Assembly: GCA_020200675.1 (NCBI GenBank)
Contig: JAIVIG010000079.1
Location: 1 to 8,060, forward strand
From: Actinomycetota bacterium
Lineage (GTDB): Bacteria > Actinomycetota > Rubrobacteria > Rubrobacterales > Rubrobacteraceae
Length of the DNA stretch: 8,060 nt
Direction: 5' to 3'
Below the pieces are notes generated by a model, which saw only the letters and a list, made by a program, of their open reading frames with translations, made no database searches and was not told the origin of the DNA. This document shows, piece by piece, positions 1 to 5,936 of this stretch. The translations under genes were made by a program, and so were the position numbers. Position 1 is the stretch's first letter; each line of letters begins with the position of its first letter.

Positions 1-818
1 CGGGTGAGGGCAACGCGATCTTCCCTTGCGAGGATGCTCCGGAGGGTGGGAATCTCGCGCGCTGGGTCCGGACTGAACTGCCGCGGAGGATACGCTTCGA
101 GGCGAGCGGCGAGACCTGGGAGCGCTACTGCCACAAGCTCGCGGAGATGGGTGGGGTCGTCGAGTGTTTCCTGGAGGGCGGGGAGGAGGTGCGCTCCCCA
201 TCGGTGCAGTGCCGCATAGACCCCCTCGGCCAGGTCTCCATCGTCTCGACGCACGACCAGGTACTGGGCGGGCCGTCTGGCCAGATCTTCCTCGGCAGCA
301 CTTTTCCCGCCGACGCCGAGTACAGTCGGGACATCCAGGAGGCCGGGCGACGGGTGGCGGAGGTGCTCAAGAAACGAGGCGTGCTGGGCCGGTTCGCGAT
401 CGACTTCCTCTCCATCAAACGCGAGGGGAATTGGGAGCACGCCGCCATCGAGATCAACCTGAGAAAAGGCGGGACGACCCATCCCTACCTGATGCTGCAG
501 TTCCTGACCGACGGAACCTACGACCCGGAGAACGGGCTGTACTGTACGCCCACCGGACAGCCCTGTTACTACTACGCCTCGGACAACCTGTGGAGCCCGG
601 CCTACAAGGGCCTTACCCCCGAAGACCTGGTAGACATCTCGGTGGATTTCGGCCTGCACTTCGACAGCGCCTCCCAACAGGGGGTTGTGTTCCACCTGAT
701 CGGGGTGCTCTCCGAGTACGGCAAGCTCGGCACCGTGTGCATCGGAGACAGTCGCGAGAGCGCCGAGATGTTCTACCGCGACACGGTCGCGGTCCTCGAC
801 CGTGAGGCACGACAGTAA
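1..818 (+). CDS. PGM1-related ATP-grasp peptide / carboxylate-amine ligase, C-terminal part (5' end outside window)
   Basis: The reading frame is open from base 3 to the TAA at 816-818, giving 271 residues with no start inside the window. It begins in a GEGNAIF segment, matching the glycine-rich ATP-grasp loop (often FSGEGNA) of proteins related to PGM1, the pheganomycin peptide ligase. Further on are STHDQ near residue 82, GRFAIDF near 129-135 and the AIEINLRKGGTTHPY block near 148-162. In ATP-grasp folds the acidic residues of the last two (about D134, E150 and N152) are expected to bind Mg-ATP. The remaining ~110 residues fit the C-terminal domain seen in PGM1-like proteins. Such enzymes activate a carboxylate as acyl-phosphate and join it to an amine; the substrate here is unknown. 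Fold assignment is confident; natural-product involvement is only possible, since nothing downstream belongs to a biosynthetic cluster and the upstream context is missing. Confidence 0.85.
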   Translation, partial: GEGNAIFPCEDAPEGGNLARWVRTELPRRIRFEASGETWERYCHKLAEMGGVVECFLEGGEEVRSPSVQCRIDPLGQVSIVSTHDQVLGGPSGQIFLGSTFPADAEYSRDIQEAGRRVAEVLKKRGVLGRFAIDFLSIKREGNWEHAAIEINLRKGGTTHPYLMLQFLTDGTYDPENGLYCTPTGQPCYYYASDNLWSPAYKGLTPEDLVDISVDFGLHFDSASQQGVVFHLIGVLSEYGKLGTVCIGDSRESAEMFYRDTVAVLDREARQ

Positions 819-831
819 CGCGCCAGCCTAT

Positions 832-868
832 CTCCCCCTTATCGGATTTCGGTGAGAGGGAGCGTTTT
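832..868 (+). terminator. Probable intrinsic terminator after the ATP-grasp ligase gene
   Basis: The arm at 832-843 (CTCCCCCTTATC) pairs with 851-862 (GGTGAGAGGGAG) in a 12-step stem with two G-T wobbles and one C-A mismatch, around a 7-nt loop. It is followed by CGTTTT at 863-868. It sits 13 bases after the ligase stop codon, where a transcript end is expected. The T-run is short, so it may be only a moderate terminator. Confidence 0.5.
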
Positions 869-964
869 CGAAGTTCTCCAAAACACGAGCAGAGCACCCG
901 TGCGCTTCTGCAAGGCGATCTCGTTCGCATGAAAATGGTTCGGTAGTTTGCTAAGGTAAAGGTC

Positions 965-987
965 TGGTACTGGATTGTGTCGTACCA
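965..987. promoter_or_regulatory. Short inverted repeat upstream of adoK (possible operator or leader hairpin)
   Basis: TGGTAC at 965-970 is mirrored by GTACCA at 982-987 across an 11-nt spacer. The repeat lies 42 bases before the adoK GTG start, in a locally AT-richer stretch. AATCCG is also repeated directly at 991-996 and 1005-1010. I could not assign a convincing -35/-10 pair here, so an operator role is speculative. A six-base arm can also arise by chance. Confidence 0.25.
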
Positions 988-1029
988 TGCAATCCGGAAT
1001 TGCAAATCCGAAAGGCGAAGGAGTTTGAC

Positions 1030-2010
1030 GTGCGCATCGTCGTAACCGGGTCGCTGGCCTACGACTACATCATGAACTTTCCTGGCAACTTCAAGGACCA
1101 CATCCTCGAGGACAAGGTCCACATGCTGACCGTCAGCTTCCTGGTCGACTCCATGCGCCGGATGCGTGGGGGCGTGGCGGGCAATATCGCCTACTCGCTG
1201 GCGCTGCTCGGCGAGCGCCCGCTGGTGGTCGGGAGCGTTGGACAGGACTTCGGCGAGTACCGGGAGTTGATCGAGCGCAAGGGCGTGGACGTCTCGGGCA
1301 TCGCCGAGATCGAGGACGAGTTCACGGCGTCTTGTTTCATCAACACGGACAAGGCGAACAACCAGATCGTGGCGTTCTACGCCGGGGCGATGACCCAGGC
1401 GTACGAGCTCTCGCTCCTGGATCTTGGGCTCGGGGCCGACGACCTGGTGGTGATCTCGCCGACCGACCCCGAGGCGATGGCGCGCTACGCCGACGAATGC
1501 CGGCAGATGGGCGTACGATTCGTGTTCGACCCCGGCAAGCAGACGCCCCGGCTCGAGGGAGAGCAGATCCTGGCCGGCCTGAACGGCGCGACCGCCCTGA
1601 TCGGCAACGACTACGAGTTCGCCATGATGGCCCAGAAGACGGGCAAGAGCGAAGCCGAGTTGATCCAGGCGGCGCCGCTGACGGTGGTCACGCGCGGTGC
1701 GGAGGGTTCGACCATCTACTCGAACGAGGATGGCGGTGGGGGGCTGGAGATCCCGACGGCGCCGATAGCGGACCTGGCCGACCCGACCGGGGCGGGGGAC
1801 GCCTACATAGCCGGGCTGGTCTTCGGGCTGGCGCGCGACTTCCCGATGCCGGTCGTCGGGCGCGTTGCGGCCCTGACGGCGGCCTACGCGGTCGAGCAGC
1901 AAGGCTGCCAGGAGCACGATTTCACCCCCGCTGAGTTCGCCGAGCGCTACGCCGACGCGTTCGGGCTGACCCCGGAGGTCGAGGAGCTCGCAGAGACGGT
2001 GACGCGGTAG
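1030..2010 (+). CDS. adoK: Adenosine kinase, PfkB/ribokinase family
   Basis: This 326-residue enzyme should phosphorylate adenosine to AMP using ATP in the cytoplasm. It has both PfkB signatures: GGVAGNIAYSLALLG (residues 47-61) and DPTGAGDAYIAG (251-262), where D257 is the expected catalytic base. The N-terminus (VTGSLAYDYIMNFPG, with D12), the SFLVD stretch and FYAGAM near 116-121 closely follow the mycobacterial AdoK pattern as I remember it, which favours adenosine over a sugar substrate. I chose the GTG at 1030 because AAGGAG at 1018-1023 lies 6 nt upstream; an in-frame TTG at 1000 has no such site. The next gene, 51 bases downstream, is ahcY, whose product adenosine this enzyme removes, so the two likely share a transcript. 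From memory, the adenine-stacking Phe102 of the tuberculosis enzyme is Cys here, with Phe at 103, while Phe116 is kept. Confidence 0.88.
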   Translation: MRIVVTGSLAYDYIMNFPGNFKDHILEDKVHMLTVSFLVDSMRRMRGGVAGNIAYSLALLGERPLVVGSVGQDFGEYRELIERKGVDVSGIAEIEDEFTASCFINTDKANNQIVAFYAGAMTQAYELSLLDLGLGADDLVVISPTDPEAMARYADECRQMGVRFVFDPGKQTPRLEGEQILAGLNGATALIGNDYEFAMMAQKTGKSEAELIQAAPLTVVTRGAEGSTIYSNEDGGGGLEIPTAPIADLADPTGAGDAYIAGLVFGLARDFPMPVVGRVAALTAAYAVEQQGCQEHDFTPAEFAERYADAFGLTPEVEELAETVTR

Positions 2011-2061
2011 AGCGAGCGCGGCAAGAGAGACGGCAAGCACCCAAAAAAGGAGAAGGCTGCA

Positions 2062-3324
2062 GTGATAAAGAGCTACGACGTAAAGGACCTTGAGCTGGCC
2101 GAGGCGGGCCGAAAGCGCATAATCTGGGCCGAGAACGAGATGCCGGTTCTGCGTTTGATCCGGGAGCGCTTCGAGAGGGAGCGTCCGCTGGAGGGCCTGC
2201 GGCTCTCGGCCTGTCTGCACGTAACCTCCGAGACCGCCAACCTCATGAGCACCCTGGCGGCCGGTGGGGCCGACGTGGTCCTGTGCGCCTCCAACCCGCT
2301 CTCTACTCAGGACGACGTTGCGGCCTCCCTCGTGGCGCACGAGAACATCCCGGTCTACGCCATAAAGGGCGAGGACAACGACACGTACTACGGTCACCTC
2401 ACCTCCGCCCTCGACCACAACCCCCAGGTCACTATGGACGATGGCGCGGATCTGGTTAGCGGGGTCCTCAAGCAGCGTCCCGACCTGATCGAGAGCATGC
2501 TCGGTAGCACGGAGGAGACGACGACCGGCGTTATTCGCCTGAAGGCGATGGCGGCCGACAACGTCCTCACTTTCCCGGTTATCGCCGTGAACGACTCTGA
2601 CACCAAGCACCTCTTCGACAACCGCTACGGCACCGGGCAGAGCACCGTGGACGGCGTCATCCGGGCCACGAACGTGCTGATCGCCGGCAAGACCTTCGTC
2701 GTCGGCGGCTACGGCTACTGCTCGCGCGGCATCGCGGAGCGGGCGCATGGGATGGGCGCGAACGTCGTCGTCACGGAAGTAGACCCCGTAAGGGCACTCG
2801 AGGCCGCGATGGACGGCTACCGGGTGATGCCGATGGTCGAGGCCGTCAAGATCGCCGACTTCGTCGTTACGGCGACCGGCGACAAGGACGTCATCGCGAG
2901 GAGCCACTTCGAGGTGATGAAGGACGGCTGTATCGTCGCCAACAGCGGACACTTCAACGTCGAGATCGACATCCCCGCGTTGGAAGAGATGAGCGTCGAT
3001 AAGATCGAGCCTCGCCAGTACGTCGAGCAGTTCACACTCCAGGACGGGCGCAAGATCAACCTGCTCGGCGAGGGACGTCTCATAAACCTGGCAAGCGCCG
3101 AGGGACACCCGAGCGCCGTGATGGACATGTCCTTCGCGAACCAGGCTCTGGCCGCCGAGTACCTGCTCAACGAGAAGGGCAAGCTCGCCAACGAGGTCCA
3201 CGCCCTGCCCGAGGAGGTCGACCGCGAGATCGCCGGCCTCAAGCTCACCGCGATGGGCGTCGATATAGACGAACTCACCCCCGAGCAGGCCCGCTACCTC
3301 GCCTCTTGGGAGGAGGGCACCTAA
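2062..3324 (+). CDS. ahcY: Adenosylhomocysteinase (S-adenosyl-L-homocysteine hydrolase)
   Basis: This 420-residue cytosolic NAD-dependent enzyme reversibly hydrolyses S-adenosylhomocysteine to homocysteine and adenosine, relieving product inhibition of SAM methyltransferases. Visible landmarks are CLHVTSETAN (H53), MDDGADL (125-131), STEETTTGV (E151/E152), NDSDTKHLFDN (K182, D186, N187), the Rossmann segment VVGGYGYCSRG (213-223), NSGHFNVEID, and GEGRLINLASAEGHP near the C-terminus. The protein is shorter than the eukaryotic form and ends in ASWEEGT without the terminal Lys/Tyr that reaches a partner's NAD site. Both points fit the archaeal/Thermotoga class. The third glycine of the usual dinucleotide loop is Ser221. 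The GTG start at 2062 has AAGGAG 9 nt and GAAGG 5 nt upstream. It lies directly behind adoK and ahead of a strong terminator, so the pair forms a SAH-recycling operon. No methionine synthase or SAM synthetase gene is in the window. Confidence 0.96.
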   Translation: MIKSYDVKDLELAEAGRKRIIWAENEMPVLRLIRERFERERPLEGLRLSACLHVTSETANLMSTLAAGGADVVLCASNPLSTQDDVAASLVAHENIPVYAIKGEDNDTYYGHLTSALDHNPQVTMDDGADLVSGVLKQRPDLIESMLGSTEETTTGVIRLKAMAADNVLTFPVIAVNDSDTKHLFDNRYGTGQSTVDGVIRATNVLIAGKTFVVGGYGYCSRGIAERAHGMGANVVVTEVDPVRALEAAMDGYRVMPMVEAVKIADFVVTATGDKDVIARSHFEVMKDGCIVANSGHFNVEIDIPALEEMSVDKIEPRQYVEQFTLQDGRKINLLGEGRLINLASAEGHPSAVMDMSFANQALAAEYLLNEKGKLANEVHALPEEVDREIAGLKLTAMGVDIDELTPEQARYLASWEEGT

Positions 3325-3367
3325 GGAGCCCGAAACTCTTAGCACGCGATTCGTGCGGGAACTAGCG

Positions 3368-3405
3368 AAAGAGACCCGGGTAGCTCTCCGGGTCTCTTTC
3401 CTTTT
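3368..3405 (+). terminator. Strong intrinsic terminator of the adoK-ahcY operon
   Basis: The arm at 3368-3379 (AAAGAGACCCGG) is perfectly complementary to 3388-3399 (CCGGGTCTCTTT), a 12-bp GC-rich stem with an 8-nt loop. CCTTTT follows at 3400-3405. It begins 43 bases after the ahcY stop codon. The stem flanks of A and T would let it work on both strands, but no minus-strand gene ends here. Confidence 0.9.
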
Positions 3406-3538
3406 GCGTGGCCCCTACACAGCCTGGCGTAGGGATGAAGAGCGTATTTGTGACCCAGACTGTCTTACGGAACACGGGCGTCTCCGGAGGTCCGTGGTAG
3501 GCTTGTGGTACGCGACGTCACCGGAAGGAGCAAACTTT

Positions 3539-4009
3539 ATGACCGAGAGGGCGATCTTCGGAGCGGGATGTTTCTGGGGGGTAGAGGCCGAGTTCCGTAA
3601 GGTAGAGGGCGTCATAGAAGTCGCCTCCGGGTACTCTGGAGGGCAAACCGAGAACCCGACCTACGGGGATGTCTGCTCGGGCGCGACCGGACACGCCGAG
3701 GTGATCGAGGTCGAGTACGACCCGTCGAAGGTCTCCTACGAGGAGCTTCTGGACTTATTCTGGAAGGAGCACGACCCGACACAGCTGAACAGGCAGGGTC
3801 CGGACGTCGGTACGCAGTACCGTTCGGTGATCTTCTTCCTCACCCCGGAGCAGGAGACCGCCGCCTACGCCTCGAAGGAGAAGACGCAGGAGCGGTTCAA
3901 AAAGCCGATCGCCACGCAGATAGTGCCCGCCTCCGAGTTCTACCGGGCCGAGGAGTACCACCAGCGGTACTTCGAGAAGAACAGGTTGGCCCGCTTCTTC
4001 TCGTTCTAG
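3539..4009 (+). CDS. msrA: Peptide-methionine (S)-S-oxide reductase MsrA, lacking C-terminal resolving cysteines
   Basis: This 156-residue cytosolic repair enzyme reduces the S epimer of methionine sulfoxide in oxidised proteins. GAGCFWGVE places the catalytic Cys at residue 11. Other family blocks are VASGYSGG (28-35), VCSGATGHAEVIEVEYDP (45-62), FWKEHDPTQLNRQGPDVGTQYRS and EYHQRYFEKN. The ATG at 3539 has AAGGAG at 3525-3530, 8 nt upstream; in-frame sequence extending back to 3353 crosses the preceding terminator and is not coding. The only cysteines are C11 and C46, the latter in the generally conserved VCSG motif. The C-terminus ends RLARFFSF, where many MsrA proteins carry one or two recycling cysteines. 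It may therefore work as a one-cysteine enzyme or use C46. It stands alone behind the ahcY terminator and is convergent with the minus-strand gene that follows, 6 bases away. No msrB is present. Confidence 0.95.
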   Translation: MTERAIFGAGCFWGVEAEFRKVEGVIEVASGYSGGQTENPTYGDVCSGATGHAEVIEVEYDPSKVSYEELLDLFWKEHDPTQLNRQGPDVGTQYRSVIFFLTPEQETAAYASKEKTQERFKKPIATQIVPASEFYRAEEYHQRYFEKNRLARFFSF

Positions 4010-4019
4010 CGTGAGCTAG
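4006..4019. repeat. Small palindrome containing the stop codons of two convergent genes
   Basis: CTAGC (4006-4010) and GCTAG (4015-4019) form a 5-bp stem with a GTGA loop. The TAG of msrA and the TAG of the opposite gene each lie in one arm. With no T-run it is not a standard terminator. It may simply reflect two TAG codons facing each other. Confidence 0.25.
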
Positions 4020-4393
4020 TTCTGGCCAAAACCGCCGAGACCGAACAAGTCGTCCTCCCGGCTCGCCTGGAAGGCTTCGATGAGTTCCTCCAGGCCGCCC
4101 ATCTCCACGTGCATTCCGCCTCCTTCTCTGGCGGGAGGCGGGTTGAGGGCGACGTACTCGACCTGGCCGCGGCAGGTTTCGAGGACCGCGACGAGGCCCG
4201 CGCCGGAGACCTCGACGGGCTTCCAGCCGGGACCGAAGTCCGTCGAGTCCACGAAGGTCTGGGCTTTATCTGCGGAGTCGAAGAGCGGGAGCGCCCCGCG
4301 GTCGTCCACGGAGATCAGGAGCGGCACGGCGCCGGGCGCCGCTTCCTCGAAGAGGAGCACGTAGGGCGGTTGGGGCGGCTCGTTCGCGGCCAC
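4016..4393 (-). CDS. Hypothetical protein, 125 residues, last gene of the M24-cupin cluster
   Basis: I do not recognise a named family. The protein is soluble in appearance, with no signal peptide or membrane helix. The first half has an alternating hydrophobic pattern (YVLLFEEA, PLLISVDDRGALPLFDSADKA, then AQTFVDS) suggesting a small alpha/beta fold. YVALNPPP near residues 80-87 precedes a low-complexity, Gly- and Glu-rich tail ending GLGGFGQN. The LFDSADKA...F pattern is loosely reminiscent of small actinobacterial proteins with an SseB-like layout, but that is a guess. The GTG start lies four bases beyond the cupin TGA stop and has no clear Shine-Dalgarno site of its own, so it is probably translated by coupling to the cupin. 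This implies a shared mRNA. The coding assignment rests on good codon bias in this frame and tight packing between two genes. Confidence 0.7.
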   Translation of the reverse strand: MAANEPPQPPYVLLFEEAAPGAVPLLISVDDRGALPLFDSADKAQTFVDSTDFGPGWKPVEVSGAGLVAVLETCRGQVEYVALNPPPAREGGGMHVEMGGLEELIEAFQASREDDLFGLGGFGQN

Positions 4394-4397
4394 GGGC

Positions 4398-4718
4398 TCA
4401 GGACGGCCTCGGGGCCATGGTCACGAGCAGGACGAGGTTCTCTTGCGTCTCGTTTCGGACGCCGTGGGGCTCGCCAGCGGGGGCGATGACGGCGTGGCCT
4501 TGGGGGAGGTCGCGCTCCTCGTCGCCGACGGTGAAGCGGCCCGCGCCTTCAAGGACGTAGTAGACTTTATCCGAGTCTTCGTGCGCGTGGACCTTCTGTT
4601 GCTGGCCCGGCAAGAGGCAGTAGAGGTCGTAGAAGAGACGCGGGGATTCGAAGAGGGCGTTCTTCTTCATCTTCTCCTCGGAGAAGGAGACCGCTTCTTT
4701 TATAGGCTTGCTGTCCAA
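4398..4718 (-). CDS. Small single-domain cupin protein
   Basis: A 106-residue single-cupin beta-barrel protein, probably cytosolic. Motif 1 reads PGQQQKVHAHEDSDKVYYVLEG (His44, His46), and motif 2 is PAGEPHGVRN (His85, Asn89). The glutamate that normally completes the metal site just before the VYYVLEG strand is Lys51 here, with Asp50 beside it. Metal binding, if present, would use the three histidines, possibly with Asp50. The SDKVYYVLEG form recurs in a group of small cupins of unknown function, so this is not necessarily a defect. I chose the TTG at 4718 because an ideal AGGAGG (complement of 4727-4732) lies 8 nt upstream; no ATG is suitably placed. The gene starts 31 bases after the M24 peptidase stop and leads into the hypothetical gene, so the three form a likely operon. 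No substrate can be inferred. Confidence 0.88.
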   Translation of the reverse strand: MDSKPIKEAVSFSEEKMKKNALFESPRLFYDLYCLLPGQQQKVHAHEDSDKVYYVLEGAGRFTVGDEERDLPQGHAVIAPAGEPHGVRNETQENLVLLVTMAPRPS

Positions 4719-4749
4719 GCTGTGTTCCTCCTGTCGCTCGTGGCTGCTC

Positions 4750-5700
4750 TTAGATGCGGAACTCCTTCGGGAACCGCGTGAGGTTGCGGCAGCCGTCCTC
4801 CGTGACGACCACGAGGTCCTCGATGCGGACGCCGCCTATCTCGGGGTAGTAGAGGCCGGGCTCTATGGTGACGACGTCGCCTGGGACGAGCTCCTCGTCG
4901 GCCGTGGAGACGCGGGGGGCTTCGTGGATCTCCAACCCCACCCCGTGGCCGGTGCCGTGGATAAAGCCCCTTTGCAGGGGCTCGCCCGGCTTCTGGTCGT
5001 GCAGGAGCGTCTCGTAACCGGCCTCGTGCAGGACATCGGAGACCTTTTGGTGGACGTCCTTGCCGTTGACGCCGGGTCTCACCATCGCGAGCGCCGCCTC
5101 CTGGCTCTCGAGGACGGCGTCGTACATCTTCTGCAACTCCTCGCCCGGCTCCCCCTTGACGAGGGTGCGGGTCATGTCGGCGTAGTAGCGGCTCGCCTTG
5201 TCCGCGGGGAAGATGTCGAGGATTATCGACTCGCCCGCCTTTAGAGGACCGTGCCCTCTCTCATGAGGGTCCGCAGCCTGGGTCCCGCCAGCGGTTATGG
5301 TGCCCTCGGCGGCGCAGCCGCGCCGGAGGAGCTCTACGTCTATCTCCGAGCGCAGTCGTTCGCTGGTGAGGAGTTCGCCCCTGTACAGGAGCGTGCCGTC
5401 CTCCACTACGTTGGATTCTCTCAATATTCCAACCGCGTGGACGCAGGCCTCTTCGACGGCCCTCTGGGTCCTCTCTATGTAGGAGATCTCTTCTTCGGTC
5501 TTCTGGCGCCGCAGGCCCGCGAAGAGCCCGGCGTCGGGTGTCACCGTCAGGCCGCGGGCGCGCAGCTCGTCGGCGTAGACGACGCCCAAGGACGGCGGCA
5601 CGGCGACCGGGGAGTTGGCGGCGCCGAGTCTTTCGAGGAGGCGGGCGGTCGCGGCGGCCAGAGCCCGGCCGCCGCTCTTCAGCTCGCGGGCGAGGTTCAT
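4750..5700 (-). CDS. M24-family Xaa-Pro aminopeptidase/dipeptidase, catalytic domain intact, N-terminal domain incomplete
   Basis: This frame encodes 316 residues with a complete pita-bread metallopeptidase domain that cleaves X-Pro bonds. The five expected dinuclear-metal ligands are present: D162 in ILDIFP, D175 in ADMTRT, H252 in GHGVGLEIHE, E280 in TIEPGLYYP and E294 in GGVRIEDL. DPHERGH near 144-150 supplies a likely substrate-site histidine. The catalytic domain begins around FAGLRRQKTEEEISYIERT (60-78). Only about 60 residues precede it, whereas prolidase-type relatives have roughly 120. The ATG at 5700 has only a poor ribosome site (GGTGAG two bases upstream). A good start and site lie upstream at 5806, but in another frame (see the next entry). 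Either a truncated protein is made, or the gene is disrupted, or a deletion error exists in the sequence. It is the first gene of the M24-cupin-hypothetical operon. Confidence 0.82.
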   Translation of the reverse strand: MNLARELKSGGRALAAATARLLERLGAANSPVAVPPSLGVVYADELRARGLTVTPDAGLFAGLRRQKTEEEISYIERTQRAVEEACVHAVGILRESNVVEDGTLLYRGELLTSERLRSEIDVELLRRGCAAEGTITAGGTQAADPHERGHGPLKAGESIILDIFPADKASRYYADMTRTLVKGEPGEELQKMYDAVLESQEAALAMVRPGVNGKDVHQKVSDVLHEAGYETLLHDQKPGEPLQRGFIHGTGHGVGLEIHEAPRVSTADEELVPGDVVTIEPGLYYPEIGGVRIEDLVVVTEDGCRNLTRFPKEFRI

Positions 5701-5701
5701 G

Positions 5702-5806
5702 ACTCACCGGGTCCGGCGCGAGGAAACCCGATAGGTGGTACGCCGTGGCGTCGTGTTCGGGGGCGGCGATGACGAGGAGCGTCGGCGCGTCTTTCGTACT
5801 GTCCAT
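5702..5806 (-). pseudogene. Detached N-terminal segment of the M24 peptidase (out of frame with the catalytic part)
   Basis: From an ATG at 5806, preceded at 5 nt by GGAAGGA (complement of 5812-5818), 35 codons read MDSTKDAPTLLVIAAPEHD then ATAYHLSGFLAPDPVS. This looks like the start of the creatinase-type N-domain in M24 relatives, where a YATGF.APDP-like strand is followed by a domain of several dozen more residues. Here the family-like sequence stops at about 5702, and family-like sequence resumes in the +1 frame at about 5700, with the intervening N-domain strands missing. A TGA in the downstream frame lies immediately before its ATG, so simple read-through in that frame is impossible. 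The best explanation is a deletion whose length is not a multiple of three, either real or a sequence error. Confidence 0.65.
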
Positions 5807-5831
5807 AACCGTCCTTCCATGAGGCGAGTTC

Positions 5832-5878
5832 CCGGTAGTCGTGCCTTTTTCTACGGGCGGCGGTTATTCTACTACCGG
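5832..5878. repeat. Inverted repeat between divergent M24 operon and nfu
   Basis: CCGGTAGT at 5832-5839 is perfectly mirrored by ACTACCGG at 5871-5878, with 31 bases between. The right arm overlaps the candidate -10 of the M24 operon. Two direct repeats with an 18-base period also fall here: TTCTAC at 5849 and 5867, and GGCTTCGC at 5877 and 5895. The predicted M24 mRNA would start inside the repeat, so it is more likely a DNA-level operator than an RNA hairpin, if it has a function at all. Confidence 0.3.
5866..5871 (-). promoter_or_regulatory. Candidate -10 box of the M24-cupin operon
   Basis: On the minus strand TAGAAT (complement of 5866-5871) matches the TATAAT consensus at five of six bases. 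It lies 59 bases before the ATG at 5806, leaving a leader of about 50 nt that contains the GGAAGGA ribosome site. No good -35 hexamer is seen at the usual distance. Confidence 0.35.
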
Positions 5879-5923
5879 CTTCGCGACGGTCCGCGGCTTC
5901 GCCTGACGCGGTGGATGCTCTTG

Positions 5924-5936
5924 TATAATCGCGGAG
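5924..5936 (+). promoter_or_regulatory. Promoter of nfu, apparently giving a leaderless mRNA
   Basis: A perfect TATAAT lies at 5924-5929, preceded by TG, with exactly seven bases before the ATG at 5937. Transcription normally starts 6-7 bases after the -10 box, so the mRNA would begin at or next to the A of the start codon. CTGACG at 5903-5908 is a partial -35 match at a short 15-bp spacing. GGAG directly abuts the ATG and is too close to act as a Shine-Dalgarno site. Confidence 0.65.

Noticed and set aside
819..1029. Possible SAH or SAM riboswitch upstream of the adoK-ahcY operon
   Set aside because: I looked for the conserved riboswitch cores and found none. Only short repeats are seen (965-987, 991-1010). 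A covariance-model search would settle it.
613..3345. A 910-codon open frame on the minus strand opposite the ligase end, adoK and ahcY
   Set aside because: Its translation is low-complexity (R, G, L, V, D-rich) without family motifs, and it runs antisense to two clearly recognised genes. In GC-rich DNA the third-position bias of real genes keeps antisense frames open.
3413..3434. CCCTAC / GTAGGG inverted repeat (3413-3418, 3429-3434) before msrA
   Set aside because: Six-base arms with a 10-nt loop right after a strong terminator have no T-run and no clear relation to a promoter; chance is a sufficient explanation.
3353..3538. In-frame N-terminal extension of MsrA
   Set aside because: The extension would start inside the ahcY terminator region and has no family-like sequence. 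The ATG at 3539 has a well-spaced AAGGAG.
4708..5244. Plus-strand open frame opposite the M24 peptidase gene
   Set aside because: It mirrors the peptidase frame, lacks a ribosome site and shows no domain. The minus-strand reading carries all M24 catalytic residues.
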